NCBI GenBank assembly: GCA_958296095.1 | Contig: OY282434.1 | Span: 2,634,001-2,698,000 of the forward strand | Source: an uncultured Oligoflexales bacterium | GTDB lineage: Bacteria > Bdellovibrionota_B > Oligoflexia > Oligoflexales > JAPPIL01 | Direction of reading: 5' to 3' | Length of the DNA: 64,000 bases | In this document: piece by piece, positions 25,529-35,819 of the stretch | Layout of the letters: every line of letters begins with the position of its first letter | Position numbering within the stretch: the first letter of the stretch is position 1 | The notes under the pieces: generated by a model | The model's input: only the letters and a program-made list of their open reading frames with translations | Database searches by the model: none | What the model was told of the DNA's origin: nothing | Translations under genes and position numbers: made by a program

Positions 25529-26775
25529 CTCGCGCTACGCGCTGCGCTGCGCTGCGGCTTTTTGTATCGCTCGCTTCCTAGCTCATCGCTACGCGATGCT
25601 TTTTGTCCCGCTCGCTTGCTAGCTCGCTCCTTGCACTCTGATCTCTCGTTACTGCGTTCGGGCTCGTCATCAGACTTCTCGGCTATTGCGTTCAGGCCTG
25701 CCGACCGAGAGCTCCATGAACGGCGAGGCGAGGCCGTACGAAAACTCGACCACAAATACTGCCATATTGCCGTCAGATTATGCTTTTGCACAAGGCATGT
25801 ACTCACAACCTATTTTAGGGAGAGTTTCTCGGTAGGGCTGCGCCTCGCCAAGACAACGGAGGCTTGTGCTACTTGCCTCTTGCCCTCAGGCCTTCTCGCG
25901 GTTAGCCCCACCTCTTGCCTACCGAGAGCTCCATGAATGGCGCGGTGAGACCGTGCGAAAACTCGCACCACAAATACTGCTATATTACTGTCAGATTATG
26001 CTTTTGCACAAGGCATGTGCCTATACCTGTTGAGGTCGGGTTTCTCGGTAGGTCTGCACCGCGCCAAGATAACGGAGGTACGTGCTAAGGGACTAGCTCC
26101 GCTTGGGTTTGCCTCAGAACCCCTTGCTTGCCTACCGAGAGCTCCATGAATGGCGCGGTGAGACCGTGCGAAAACTCGCACCACAAATACTACCATATTG
26201 CCGTTAGATTATGCTTTTAGATAAAAGTATGTGCCACACCTATTCGTGGGGAGTTTCTCGGTAGGGCTGTGCCGTGCCAAGACAACGGAGCTGCGCACGA
26301 CTCTTTGTATCGCTCGCTTCGCTCGCTACGCTGCTTTTTGTATCGCTCGCTTCCTAGCTCGCTGCTTGTTCTCAGATCTCCCTGTATTGCGTTCAAGCTT
26401 GTCATCAGACCTCTCGCGGTTGCGTTCAAGCTTGCCCACCGAGAGCTCCATGAACGGCACGGGGAGACCGTGCGAAAACTCGACCACAGATACTGCCATA
26501 TTGCCGTTAGATTATGCTTTTGCACAAGGCATGTGCCTATATCCACTCAGGGAGAGTTTCTCGGCAGGTCTGCGCCGTGCCAAGACAACGGAGCTGCGCA
26601 CGACTCTTTGTATCGCTCGCTTCGCTCGCTACGCTGCTTTTTGTATCGCTCGCTTCCTAGCTCGCTGCATGTTCTCAGGCCACTCTGCGCGCCCTCTCTG
26701 CTTGCTCCCAAGCCTTCTCGCGGCTGCGTTGAAGCTTGCCTACCGAGAGCTCTATGAACGGCGCGGAGAGTTGGC
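25528..26775 (-). repeat. Mosaic repeat cluster 4 (minus orientation)
   Basis: The largest cluster (~1.25 kb) starts at the stop codon of the aminotransferase gene. It contains four module series in reverse orientation. 25551-25725 is identical by eye to 29577-29751 in cluster 5. An internal block at about 26291-26366 recurs at 26590-26665. Overlapping open frames on both strands reflect few stop codons in the repeat, not genes. Confidence 0.9.
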
Positions 26776-26828
26776 AATCATCTAGCACTCACTAGTATAA
26801 CCCATCACCTAGCAAACTAAACATTAGC

Positions 26829-26856
26829 TTGACATCTGCCAATAATATTATATAAT
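26829..26856 (+). promoter_or_regulatory. Perfect sigma-70 consensus promoter
   Basis: TTGACA (26829-26834), a 16-nt spacer, and TATAAT (26851-26856). Transcription should start near 26863. An ATG at 26857 would lie upstream of the transcript start, so it cannot be the translation start of the following gene. Confidence 0.85.
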
Positions 26857-26889
26857 ATGTTCTTTTTTAATGTAATACTGGGATTTTAT

Positions 26890-29214
26890 GTGAATAAGCT
26901 TGTTGGGCATGTTTTTCTATGTGTGTTGTTGGCATTGCCGACAAATATTGTCGCTGATGACCGAGAGTCTGATCCGCTCGCAGACAAGTCAGCTAAGGTG
27001 GTCAATTATGCTATTTGGGCAACCGCGGCGGTGGTGGCGGCTGTTGGTGGAGCGGCCCTACTAAAATATCTGACAAAAAATCCTGATCAGATCATCAAGA
27101 AAATCGACCCCGAAAAATTTAAAGATGAGGGCGTATCCAGCGAACAACTGCGGAGGAGTGGTCTTTATCGCAACTATTTAGAATCACGAGGGTATAAGAC
27201 AGAGCTTGTCGATGGAGAGAGACGGGTTTTTGCTACAGGTTACACACCGCAAGAAAAGTTGCAGAACTATCTCACCAGCCTCGATGCAGATGCCCTCAAA
27301 CATGGTATAGCTGTGGAAGAGTTAGCTAAGCTCTCCCCCAGATCCAGTAGTCGCGCTGTCGTCCGAAATCTCGATAGGACAAAGTACGTATTGCATGGCG
27401 AGCATATTTTTCCCAGAAATTTCACGCCCATAGACCAGACAGTGCGCTATCTCGACACACTCAGTGCCGAGAGTTTTTCCAAGGGAGTATCCATAGAACA
27501 GATTCGCGACCATATCCTCAGCAAACGAAGCACATTATCTGTTAAAGATTTGCGGTTCGCGGCCTCACGACATCGTGACTCCTTAGTTGTCGAGACGATC
27601 GAGGTTGGCGGCCGGCAGGAAACTCTCATCTTCCCTAGGGATAACACTCCTGCTCAGCAGATCCAAGCTAAGCTTGACTATATACGTAACCACGCCCATC
27701 CGCTTTTCCGCGAAGGACTCGAGAATCCTGATGAAAATCTTATCCCTACACATAACTCTGCATTTACACAATTCGAGATAGGTGTGCCCATCGAAGAGTT
27801 AGCTAAGGGCATCCATCGGCCCGCACATTGGTCGGAAGATGAACTACTCCAGTATATAGAAAAAGAAATTGCTGATAACCACGATTCTATTTATAAAATT
27901 CTCAAGTTTGCTCGAGATACCCCCAGACCAAAAACACTGATTTTTCGCCGTGATCAACCGCTGGCGAAAGCAAAAGAGCGGATAGCAGGTATTCGTGCTC
28001 AGCAGCTCGAATCAGATCGCCACGACCTGTTCGATATCGATTTCGATATCGATGAGACAGCAACCGGGACTGATAGCACCAACAGAAAAATCCTCAACGA
28101 TATAGTCAAAGAGACTACGGCCCAAGAAGAAGTAAAGATAACCGACGAATTCTTAAACCAGATCAGAAAGATCATATCTGGAATCGATGACGACTTCGAG
28201 GCCTTGCTGAAGGATGGCAACATTCAAGAAGTGATATGGCAGTTGCGAGAGCGCGGCTTACTCAGTCAAGCTACTGAGCTCGAAGAATTGGTAACAGATG
28301 TGTTAAAGAATGGCAAGATAGTCGTCAACAGTCGCCGCGCGAGCGGTGGAGTAACCGGCGCATACGAACTTGTTTTTGCTAACGGCATGCGAGCAATCGC
28401 CAAGCATTGGCATCAGGCTGGTGCTATTGCTATGTCTGAGTTAGATCGCTTGATCGGCACTAACGTCTTCCCGCTGACCGTCCACCGCAAAATCGGTCAT
28501 GTACAACATTATTCGGTGCAATTGTTCGTCGAACGAGCAAAACACTATGGAGAGCTCAACGAGCACTCCGATAAGCTTTATTCTCTCGCCGAGACTAAAC
28601 GCATCAAGCTCCTAGCAATGTTGGGCGGCGATTGGGATAGTGGTTCCCACAATATGATGATGCCAAGCAAGGGGCGCGGCTTTATGATCGATGCTGGCGA
28701 TGCCTTAACTAGCTACAATGCGTTTCTGAGGGAAGCTAGCAAACTAGATGAAGCTGACAAACTAGATTATAAGGTGTATTACCGTGAACGAGGGCCTGTG
28801 AGATTGTTCCTGCATAAATATTCGCTAATGGGTATTTTTACCGGCGAGAAATCTACCGACACCCAGCTACACAAGCGATTGGCTGAGATTAAAGACCAGG
28901 AAATCGAGGATGTTGTCGATACCGTGCTTGCCGTCTTTGAACCCGAAGAATTGGCAGTTTTTAAAAAAATAAATCCTGAAAAATTTCCCGGACTCAACTA
29001 TGATTATGCCAAGTATGCTGATTACCCAGAGATCGAACAACTGCGCACCTATTACCAAAGTAGGTGGGATGAGGTGCCAGAAGATGAAATACAAAAAATG
29101 CTCAAGGTTAGGTTAGATTACTACCGAGATATCAAGCTCGCACCTGTGCGTATGCGGGCGATAATCGACGAGTATCTCGATGCAATTGCAGTGCTGGACA
29201 AAGCCAAAAACTAG
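26890..29214 (+). CDS. Secreted protein with internal repeats and C-terminal kinase-like fold
   Basis: 774 aa from GTG 26890, chosen because the promoter places the transcript start near 26863. A Sec signal peptide ends near residue 22 (TNIVADD), and a further hydrophobic segment lies at 39-58. Residues ~110-370 hold four degenerate repeats marked by RVFATGYTP, HIFPRNFTP, LIFPRDNTP and LIFRRDQPL, with GI/GV..E(E/Q) helices after the first three. The C-terminal third resembles the HipA/PI3-4-kinase/FAM20-like fold. It has a glycine loop and strand (GGVTGAYELVFANG, 486-499), then IAKH (Lys505), GDWDSGSHNMM (580-590) and FMIDAGD (598-604), the last two as catalytic and metal-binding loops. Kinase activity is inference. 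Confidence 0.6.
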   Translation: MNKLVGHVFLCVLLALPTNIVADDRESDPLADKSAKVVNYAIWATAAVVAAVGGAALLKYLTKNPDQIIKKIDPEKFKDEGVSSEQLRRSGLYRNYLESRGYKTELVDGERRVFATGYTPQEKLQNYLTSLDADALKHGIAVEELAKLSPRSSSRAVVRNLDRTKYVLHGEHIFPRNFTPIDQTVRYLDTLSAESFSKGVSIEQIRDHILSKRSTLSVKDLRFAASRHRDSLVVETIEVGGRQETLIFPRDNTPAQQIQAKLDYIRNHAHPLFREGLENPDENLIPTHNSAFTQFEIGVPIEELAKGIHRPAHWSEDELLQYIEKEIADNHDSIYKILKFARDTPRPKTLIFRRDQPLAKAKERIAGIRAQQLESDRHDLFDIDFDIDETATGTDSTNRKILNDIVKETTAQEEVKITDEFLNQIRKIISGIDDDFEALLKDGNIQEVIWQLRERGLLSQATELEELVTDVLKNGKIVVNSRRASGGVTGAYELVFANGMRAIAKHWHQAGAIAMSELDRLIGTNVFPLTVHRKIGHVQHYSVQLFVERAKHYGELNEHSDKLYSLAETKRIKLLAMLGGDWDSGSHNMMMPSKGRGFMIDAGDALTSYNAFLREASKLDEADKLDYKVYYRERGPVRLFLHKYSLMGIFTGEKSTDTQLHKRLAEIKDQEIEDVVDTVLAVFEPEELAVFKKINPEKFPGLNYDYAKYADYPEIEQLRTYYQSRWDEVPEDEIQKMLKVRLDYYRDIKLAPVRMRAIIDEYLDAIAVLDKAKN

Positions 29215-29215
29215 G

Positions 29216-29938
29216 CGAGGCCGTGCGCTGCGCTGTGCGCTACGCGCTGCTTTCTATATCGCTCGCCTTACGAGACTGTTTGCCGCTTCCTAGCTCCCTC
29301 GCTCTTTGCCCTCAGGCATCTTGCTATCGCGTTCAAGCTTGCCTACCGAGAGCTCCATGAACGGCACGGGGAGACCGTTCGCTGCGCTGCGGCTTTTTGT
29401 AACGCTCGCCTTACGAGACTGTTTGCCGCTTTCTAGCTCCCTCGCTGCTTATCCTCTAGTCTCTCTGCATCCTCTCGCTGCTTGCGCTCTGATCTCCCTG
29501 TATTGCGTTGAGGCTTGCTCTCAAGTCTCTTGCCCACCGAGAGCCACATGAACGGCGCGGCAAGACCGTACGCTGCGCTGCGGCTTTTTGTATCGCTCGC
29601 TTCCTAGCTCATCGCTACGCGATGCTTTTTGTCCCGCTCGCTTGCTAGCTCGCTCCTTGCACTCTGATCTCTCGTTACTGCGTTCGGGCTCGTCATCAGA
29701 CTTCTCGGCTATTGCGTTCAGGCCTGCCGACCGAGAGCTCCATGAACGGCGCGGTGAGACCGTACGAAAACTCGCACCACAAATACTGCCATATTGCCGT
29801 TAGATTATGCTTTTAGATAAAAGTATGTGCCACACCTATTCAGGGGCGAGTTTCTCGGTAGGTCTGCGCCGTGCCAAGACAACGGAGGTACGGGCTAAGA
29901 TAACGGAGATACGGGCTAAGTAGCGAAACCAGATATTC
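29216..29938 (-). repeat. Mosaic repeat cluster 5 (minus orientation)
   Basis: Fills the gap between two convergent genes. It shares 29577-29751 with cluster 4 at apparent identity. The right end reads GCGAAACCAGATATTC, the same boundary motif as at the right end of cluster 3 and, inverted, at 49277-49296. It stops 5 bp from the stop codon of the VWA gene. A left inverted end is not seen. Confidence 0.88.
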
Positions 29939-29942
29939 ACCC

Positions 29943-32216
29943 TCAGTAGAGGGAAATTTTAACCTCTACTACCGCATCGGCTGGCAGGCGGAAACCAAAC
30001 TCAACGCTATGATTGGTAACCTTGAAGTCCTTGCTTGCCACTCTTTCGCCGTTGATGGCAATCTCCCAATGCTCATATTCGTGCGGGTGTGCGTCGAAGA
30101 ACGCTTGCTCGACACTGAATTTTTGCCGCAGGTCGATGTAGTCATAGTTGAGGGTGATTTTCTGATCGCTACTCAAGTGTGGGCATAAAGATTGGGCTAG
30201 GTGTTCGTCGAGCATGATGGTGTTGCTTTTAATCACGAGGTCAGAGGCATAGCAGACTTCCGTGCCAATTTGCAACTTGATGGTCTCTGGCAGGTAGTGT
30301 TCCTGTAGCTGAATGTTGTTGGTGTCGATGTCGAGCAGTTGTCTGACGATGACCGTGCGCCCCGCCACGAACTCCCCGGCACCAAATACAACATAGTCCT
30401 TACCCTCGACATGTTGCCAGGCACAACTTATGCCCAGCAGCGGATCATCCGCACTGAAGCACAAGATATTGTCGTCGTCACGTAGGGCATCGTGTCGTGC
30501 CACTAGGTAACTCAAATTTTCCTCCAGAACGGCGTTGTAGACAGCTTTCACAACGGCCCCTTCGGCAGGCAACGCGTCCGCATTGAAAGTAATCAAGTTC
30601 GTCAGTGCATCGAGACTGTAGGTATCGACCACCTCATCGTCTACGGTTACCGTAAGTTCAGTAATGATGCCTTTGCCGAGCTGTAATTCTGTGCGCAGCT
30701 GGCGGTTTTCCTGGTAGCTAATCGTCAGTTCGGCCCCTTTAGGTGGTGCAGAGTGGAACTTTATCTGCTGACCGACACGCATGTATGAGCTAGGGTCTGC
30801 CGTCGTCACCTGGCCGTTATCATCAATCTCAATGCTAACGCTGCCCGGCAATGGCAGCTGTGGCAGGCTAAATTCTTTGACATCTGGTTCAGCATCATAT
30901 GCATACTGCACATCGATGACCGCACCTTGCGGGGGCTTGTGGTTGAGCGTCAAAACATTTTCTTTCACCATGTAGTCGTCGGGTTGTAGTTCTTTGCTAA
31001 CATCATCAGTGGTTACCTTGACTACCACAGTGCCTGCACTTGGCTCACGCTCTAACATAAACTGATCCTTCAGAATAACACTGATGTCAGAGGAAATATT
31101 TTGCAAAATGGTATCGTAACCAGCCCGATCAGAAAAAATATCCGCACGTTGATCAAAAAGCTTTCTACCGTCTTCACTGCGCCAACCACGCCACCACTTA
31201 CTGCCCAGCTTCAACCAATATCCTCCCGAGGTGTCTTCATCGATGGGATTGATGATGCCATAGATTTTCGCGCTAACCCCAGGCACACGCAGCTGCCTGA
31301 GGTAACTGTAAAAAGCATCGATGGGCTGGTAAAAATCCGCGACCTGCTTTGTATATATGTCCTTTTTGCTGTGACATAATTTGACTAGTGCCTTGCCCTC
31401 TTTATTGTAGCTCATGTCTCGGTAACATTGATGATCTTCATCGGTAACAATAACGATGGCAACACTTGAATGCTCCCGCAACCATGACGTGGTCTGGCCG
31501 CGACACTCTCCCTGCAAGCCACGATGCGCCATCAAGATCGCCTCTTCGGCCCGTGCGCCCTTGATCCCCAGTTCTTCAATCGTTGTGGCAAACAGCTGCT
31601 TGTAATCAGCCATCTCGGAAGTGATAATGCGGCGAATACAGTCGCGACGATCCGTGGAAATTACGGCAATGTGCCAGTTGCTGCCTGAGACGTGCCCCAA
31701 CAACGCCGGTAACCCTTGGGCAACGTTGTCCTGGGCTTCCTTCATTGAACCAGAGTTATCGACAACCATTAAAATATCAAGAATGCCCTTCTCATCTTGA
31801 GTAAAACTTTCTGCAATCGCTTCGCCCTGGGTGCCGGTCTGCTTGAACCTTGAGGTATAGGTAGGACGTACAAGTTGCGTAAACTGCCGGCTCTCACCGA
31901 ACACCTCCGTGGTCATCTCTAGGGTGCTGTCAACAGTGGTGTGGCGAAAATCAACGCTGACCACCCCGCTATGGGAAGGATTTGCCTTGAAGGTGCGGGT
32001 CAAGCCTGCCAGGGCACTGTCGGGTTTTATTTTGAGCTCATCACGTTTTTCATCATTAATTACAAGTGGTTGGCCACCGCTGTGACCCAAACCCTCAGCA
32101 TCAACTGGACCGGGTGGTCGCAGCGGCTGTGGCTGTGCCTCATCCACATCCTGAGTAAAGCTAGCCGTGTGGTCATTGCAACCAATTGCAACAACAAGAA
32201 AAATAAGAAATTTCAT
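29943..32216 (-). CDS. VWA-domain lipoprotein, paralog 1
   Basis: 757 aa from ATG 32216; an upstream in-frame start would spoil the signal peptide. Lipobox VVAIGC gives Cys13. A VWA domain begins with DILMVVDNSGSM (MIDAS DxSxS) and includes AIVIVTDEDHQC. After about residue 400 there are repeated beta-sandwich modules of the type GAVIDVQYAYD, GAELTISYQENRQL and GAVVKAVYNA, each closing a PP.GA-like strand. The C-terminus has YEHWEIAINGERVASKDFKV. The gene at 32407 shares this plan from VWA domain to C-terminus (EYWEVVVNGTRTNKFTV), so they are tandem paralogs. Likely outer-membrane surface adhesion or matrix protein; inference. Confidence 0.75.
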   Translation of the reverse strand: MKFLIFLVVAIGCNDHTASFTQDVDEAQPQPLRPPGPVDAEGLGHSGGQPLVINDEKRDELKIKPDSALAGLTRTFKANPSHSGVVSVDFRHTTVDSTLEMTTEVFGESRQFTQLVRPTYTSRFKQTGTQGEAIAESFTQDEKGILDILMVVDNSGSMKEAQDNVAQGLPALLGHVSGSNWHIAVISTDRRDCIRRIITSEMADYKQLFATTIEELGIKGARAEEAILMAHRGLQGECRGQTTSWLREHSSVAIVIVTDEDHQCYRDMSYNKEGKALVKLCHSKKDIYTKQVADFYQPIDAFYSYLRQLRVPGVSAKIYGIINPIDEDTSGGYWLKLGSKWWRGWRSEDGRKLFDQRADIFSDRAGYDTILQNISSDISVILKDQFMLEREPSAGTVVVKVTTDDVSKELQPDDYMVKENVLTLNHKPPQGAVIDVQYAYDAEPDVKEFSLPQLPLPGSVSIEIDDNGQVTTADPSSYMRVGQQIKFHSAPPKGAELTISYQENRQLRTELQLGKGIITELTVTVDDEVVDTYSLDALTNLITFNADALPAEGAVVKAVYNAVLEENLSYLVARHDALRDDDNILCFSADDPLLGISCAWQHVEGKDYVVFGAGEFVAGRTVIVRQLLDIDTNNIQLQEHYLPETIKLQIGTEVCYASDLVIKSNTIMLDEHLAQSLCPHLSSDQKITLNYDYIDLRQKFSVEQAFFDAHPHEYEHWEIAINGERVASKDFKVTNHSVEFGFRLPADAVVEVKISLY

Positions 32217-32406
32217 CAATATGACACCCATAAAACAAATTTCCGCCAAAGCAAGTTTCTAACTCCTTATCGGAATTATTTTAAAAATGTATACAATTAT
32301 TTTATGAACAGCAATTTTAGTATGTTGTTGTTTTTATTACCTTACGTCGTGCTCCGCCGCCTAGCTGGGTTGTTTGTGGCTTGCTGTGCGCGGCAAGCTT
32401 TGCCCC

Positions 32407-34656
32407 CTAAAGGGCGTGATATAGATATACTGCGACCCCCACCTTAGCGTTTTTGCCCAAATCGACCTCCTGGTCTAAGATAACATCGTAATCTTCTACG
32501 GTGAATTTGTTCGTGCGGGTGCCATTAACCACCACTTCCCAGTATTCAAACTTATACTTGCCGTAGTGATCAGTAAAAAATCCCTTATCCATCGCCAAGA
32601 AATCTGCAGCTTCGGGGGCATATACCCTATAAGTATAGTCAACCATCTGCTTCTCATTGGGCTGCAAATATTGCATGAACGCACACTCAGCCGTGGTCAT
32701 TGTTTCCAGCATAACCATCTCAGTGACAATAGAACTTGACGGAATAGTGCAAGAGCCCTTGCCAGGCAGTTCAAGCTCTACGGCTTCGTCGTCTAGCCAG
32801 CCTGTGCCCAGTAGGGAGAAGTTATTGCCCTGCTGAAGCAGCCGCTCGTTGATGACGACTACGTCACCGACAGCAAACTGAGAGGCATCGCTAAAGGTTA
32901 CTGTATCAGCACTGTCGTCGCAGTCGACACGATTGTTTTGGGTTTCGTTGTGACAGCTCAGGGTGCTGTCGGGGAGGCGTTCATCATGTTCGACGAAACT
33001 GTAGCTCGTCTTTTTGCCATGACGATAGTTGTAGGCGATGGTAAATTTTTGCGCCAAGGTTGTGCCAGAGATACCCGCGGTGGGCACTTGGCTGCTATCG
33101 GTGAAGGTCAGCGTTGTGCCATCGAAACTAAAGCCGCGGCTGAGCGTCTTGATTGTCTTGCCATTGCCATCGCTGATTTTCACCCTGACGCTGTCGGGCA
33201 CCAGTGTCGCCCCGCTGACATGCACGCGTCCTGTGGCATCGTTCAAGCTAAAGCTAGTTTGCAAGGCTTTGTTTTCAAGATAATCAACGCGCAGGGTTGC
33301 CCCTTGTGGCACGACACGCTCGGCAACAACGCGCAGCACACGACCATTGAGATGGTAGTCTGTGCCGCGCACCAATGTGCTGCTCGTGCCATCTGTTTTG
33401 GTGACAGTTACAGTCATCGTCTCAACTTCAGGCAGAGGGTCATAGGGTAGTCGCCACTCTGTTTCAAAAGCAACTCCACCGTAGGTATAGTCGACATCGA
33501 TGCTAGCATCGCGCGGCGGCGTGTAGCCAACAAACTGCAGCGCACTGCCACCTGCGGCGCGGACAACTTTGTAACAACCGCTTGTCTTTGTGCTGCTGCA
33601 ACTCGGCACCGCAGTATTGCTAACTTGCACTGTCATCGAGTTGCCATCAGGTGTGGCCTTAAGGGTGAAAATATCTTTCAAGCTCACCTGAATATTAGCG
33701 GAAATTTCTTGCAACGTAGACGAGTAGCTACCAGTTATCGAACCGTGTCGGTCAAAGATGGCCCGACTGGGGCCCCAGGCGGTAAAGCCGTAAGTTCTAA
33801 GGTTGCGCCCAAAGGCATTGACGAAACTACGGTAAGCACTTAGCGAGCACACAGAACTATCAGGACACTGATGTGGCTCATCGCTGACCACAATGACCGC
33901 GACGGTCGAGCCGCGCCGCAGCCAACTGCCATCACACTGTGTGCCACGCTTGCCTTGCAGTGCCCAGCGCACTTTTTTAAGCATGTGCTCACTGCCACCC
34001 TCAAGATTGAAGGTCAGCAATCGTCTGTACGCGGCAGCATAGTTGCTGCTTTTTGATGTAATACGTCCCTCCACGGCACAGGTTGAGGGAGGGTCGCTCT
34101 TCACCATGGCAATCTGCCAATCGCTATTGCCGATGTTGGTGAGAAGACTGCTGAGATTGCTTCTTACCTGAGCAATTACATTACTCATCGAGCCAGAGTT
34201 GTCGATTGCCAGCAGGATGTCGAGGATACCGCGGTTGGCCTGAGTGAAACTCTCTCGTTGCCGACTAGGGTTTTGCCCTGGCTGGCGGCGGATGAATGCA
34301 GGGCGGCGCAATCTGCTTATCTGGCTTACACTCTGCACATTTTGCCGCTGGGCCACCAGGCTGTTAATCGTTACCCGTTCACGGCGGGTTGTGCCATTCA
34401 ACTCGTGGCTGCCCTCGGCGGTAGTAACGACCCGTGCTTGCCACTCACTGTTGATTTTTTTGTATAACGAAAAATTCTCGCCAGGCGGCTCTTTGAGCAC
34501 TATCGGATCACCCTCGTAGTTCATGCCTTCGGCAATAATGCTTGCTGCCGCCAGATCTCCCTCACCCACCGCGTTGTCACTGGACGACGTGGCGGTAGAA
34601 AAATCTTCAGCATTACAACTAATCACTGACAAAAGAGTGAGCCATAGCTTTATCAT
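32407..34656 (-). CDS. VWA-domain lipoprotein, paralog 2
   Basis: 749 aa. Lipobox LSVISC (Cys14). VWA MIDAS is DILLAIDNSGSM, followed by VAVIVVSDEPHQC, in the same positions as in paralog 1. Four beta-modules with PRDASIDVDYTYG, PQGATLRVDYLENK and similar strands lead to a C-terminal domain with YWEVVVNGTRTNKF. Several Cys pairs (for example CSSTKTSGC) suggest disulphides outside the cytoplasm. It lies 190 bp upstream of paralog 1 on the same strand, separated by an AT-rich stretch, so the two may be expressed separately. Confidence 0.75.
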   Translation of the reverse strand: MIKLWLTLLSVISCNAEDFSTATSSSDNAVGEGDLAAASIIAEGMNYEGDPIVLKEPPGENFSLYKKINSEWQARVVTTAEGSHELNGTTRRERVTINSLVAQRQNVQSVSQISRLRRPAFIRRQPGQNPSRQRESFTQANRGILDILLAIDNSGSMSNVIAQVRSNLSSLLTNIGNSDWQIAMVKSDPPSTCAVEGRITSKSSNYAAAYRRLLTFNLEGGSEHMLKKVRWALQGKRGTQCDGSWLRRGSTVAVIVVSDEPHQCPDSSVCSLSAYRSFVNAFGRNLRTYGFTAWGPSRAIFDRHGSITGSYSSTLQEISANIQVSLKDIFTLKATPDGNSMTVQVSNTAVPSCSSTKTSGCYKVVRAAGGSALQFVGYTPPRDASIDVDYTYGGVAFETEWRLPYDPLPEVETMTVTVTKTDGTSSTLVRGTDYHLNGRVLRVVAERVVPQGATLRVDYLENKALQTSFSLNDATGRVHVSGATLVPDSVRVKISDGNGKTIKTLSRGFSFDGTTLTFTDSSQVPTAGISGTTLAQKFTIAYNYRHGKKTSYSFVEHDERLPDSTLSCHNETQNNRVDCDDSADTVTFSDASQFAVGDVVVINERLLQQGNNFSLLGTGWLDDEAVELELPGKGSCTIPSSSIVTEMVMLETMTTAECAFMQYLQPNEKQMVDYTYRVYAPEAADFLAMDKGFFTDHYGKYKFEYWEVVVNGTRTNKFTVEDYDVILDQEVDLGKNAKVGVAVYLYHAL

Positions 34657-34764
34657 GCAAGCACTTCCCGGTTATACCAGCCTTCATACCACTACTCCGT
34701 CGGTTTTTTTTGGCAAAACTTTAGAAAGAAAATTGTTTTATGTTTTATTTCAATGGGTTAAATG

Positions 34765-35735
34765 GCACAGGGGGCCGTGCGCTCGCTTCGCTCGCTACGC
34801 GCTACGCGGCTTTTTATAACGCTCGCTTTCTAGCTCGCTGCTTGCGCTACGCGATGCTTTTTGTAACGCTCGCTTCCTAGCTCGCTGCATGTTCTCAGGC
34901 CCCTCGCCATTGCGTTCAAGATTGCACTCAGGCCTCTCGCGGTTGCCCACACCTCTTGCCTACCAAGAGCTTCATGAACGGCACGGGGAGACCGTACGCT
35001 GCGCTGCGACTCTTTGTATCGCTCGCTTGCTAGCTCGCTCCTTGCGCTCAGACCTCTTGCTATTGCGTTCAGTTTATTTTTTTGCACAAGGCATGTGCCT
35101 ATACCTGTTGAGGTCGGGTTTCTCGGTAGGTCTGCCCCGTGCCAAGACAACGGAGGCTTGTGCTAAGTAGGGGGCTTGCTTCGCTAGCTCTTTGCCCTCA
35201 GACCTCTTGCCTACCGAGAGCTTTATGAATGGCGGGGCGAGGCCGTTCGCTGCGCTGCAGCTTTCTGTATTGCTCGCTTCCTAGCTCATCGCTACGCGAT
35301 GCTCTTTGTAACGCTCGCTTTCTAGCTCGCTCTTTGCCATCAGGCCCCTCGCAGTTGCGTTCAGGCTTGCCCTCAGACTTCTCGGCTATTGCGTTCAGGC
35401 TTGCCTACCGAGAGCTTTATGAATGGCGGGGCGAGGCCGTTCGCTGCGCTGCGACTCTTTGTATCGCTCGCTTGCTAGCTCGCTCCTTGCGCTCAGACCT
35501 CTTGCTATTGCGTTCAGTTTATTTTTTTTTTGCACAAGGCATGTGCCTATACCTGTTGTGGTCGGGTTTCTCGGTAGGGCTGCGCCTCGCCAAGACAACG
35601 GAGACTTGTGCCAAGATAACGGAGGCTTGTGCCAAGATAACGGAGACTTGTGCCATGCCAAGATAACGGAGACTTGTGCCAAGATAACGGAGGTTTGTGC
35701 CAAGACAACGGAGACTTGTGCCAAGACAACGGAGC
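34765..35735 (-). repeat. Mosaic repeat cluster 6 (minus orientation)
   Basis: Fills the gap between divergent genes. It contains two series with a duplicated block (about 34998-35085 recurring at 35445-35530) and ends in a 21-bp tandem array. No gene is supported. Confidence 0.9.
35589..35735 (-). repeat. 21-bp tandem repeat at end of cluster 6
   Basis: Six units of GCCAAG(A/T)(C/T)AACGGAG plus CTTGT-like ends at 35589, 35610, 35631, 35657, 35678 and 35699, and a partial unit at 35720. A 5-bp GCCAT insertion precedes the fourth. The same unit occurs once per series elsewhere in the family. The period is a multiple of three. Confidence 0.92.
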
Positions 35736-35819
35736 GAGAAAGCGGCAAAAAAGACTCGAACACACTTACCTATCTAGCTACGTCTTATAGCTGCCGACAA
35801 GGAATGCTAGGGAGGTGAT

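Noticed and set aside
32340-32400. Terminator between the two VWA lipoproteins (GCTTGC/GCAAGC)
   Set aside because: Only a 6-bp stem without a T-tract on the transcribed strand.
32938-33450. 170-codon plus-strand frame
   Set aside because: Antisense to the second VWA lipoprotein; no ribosome-binding site or motif.
35589-35735. CRISPR-like array
   Set aside because: Units are 21 bp and contiguous, without unique spacers, and no cas genes are present; it is a tandem repeat.
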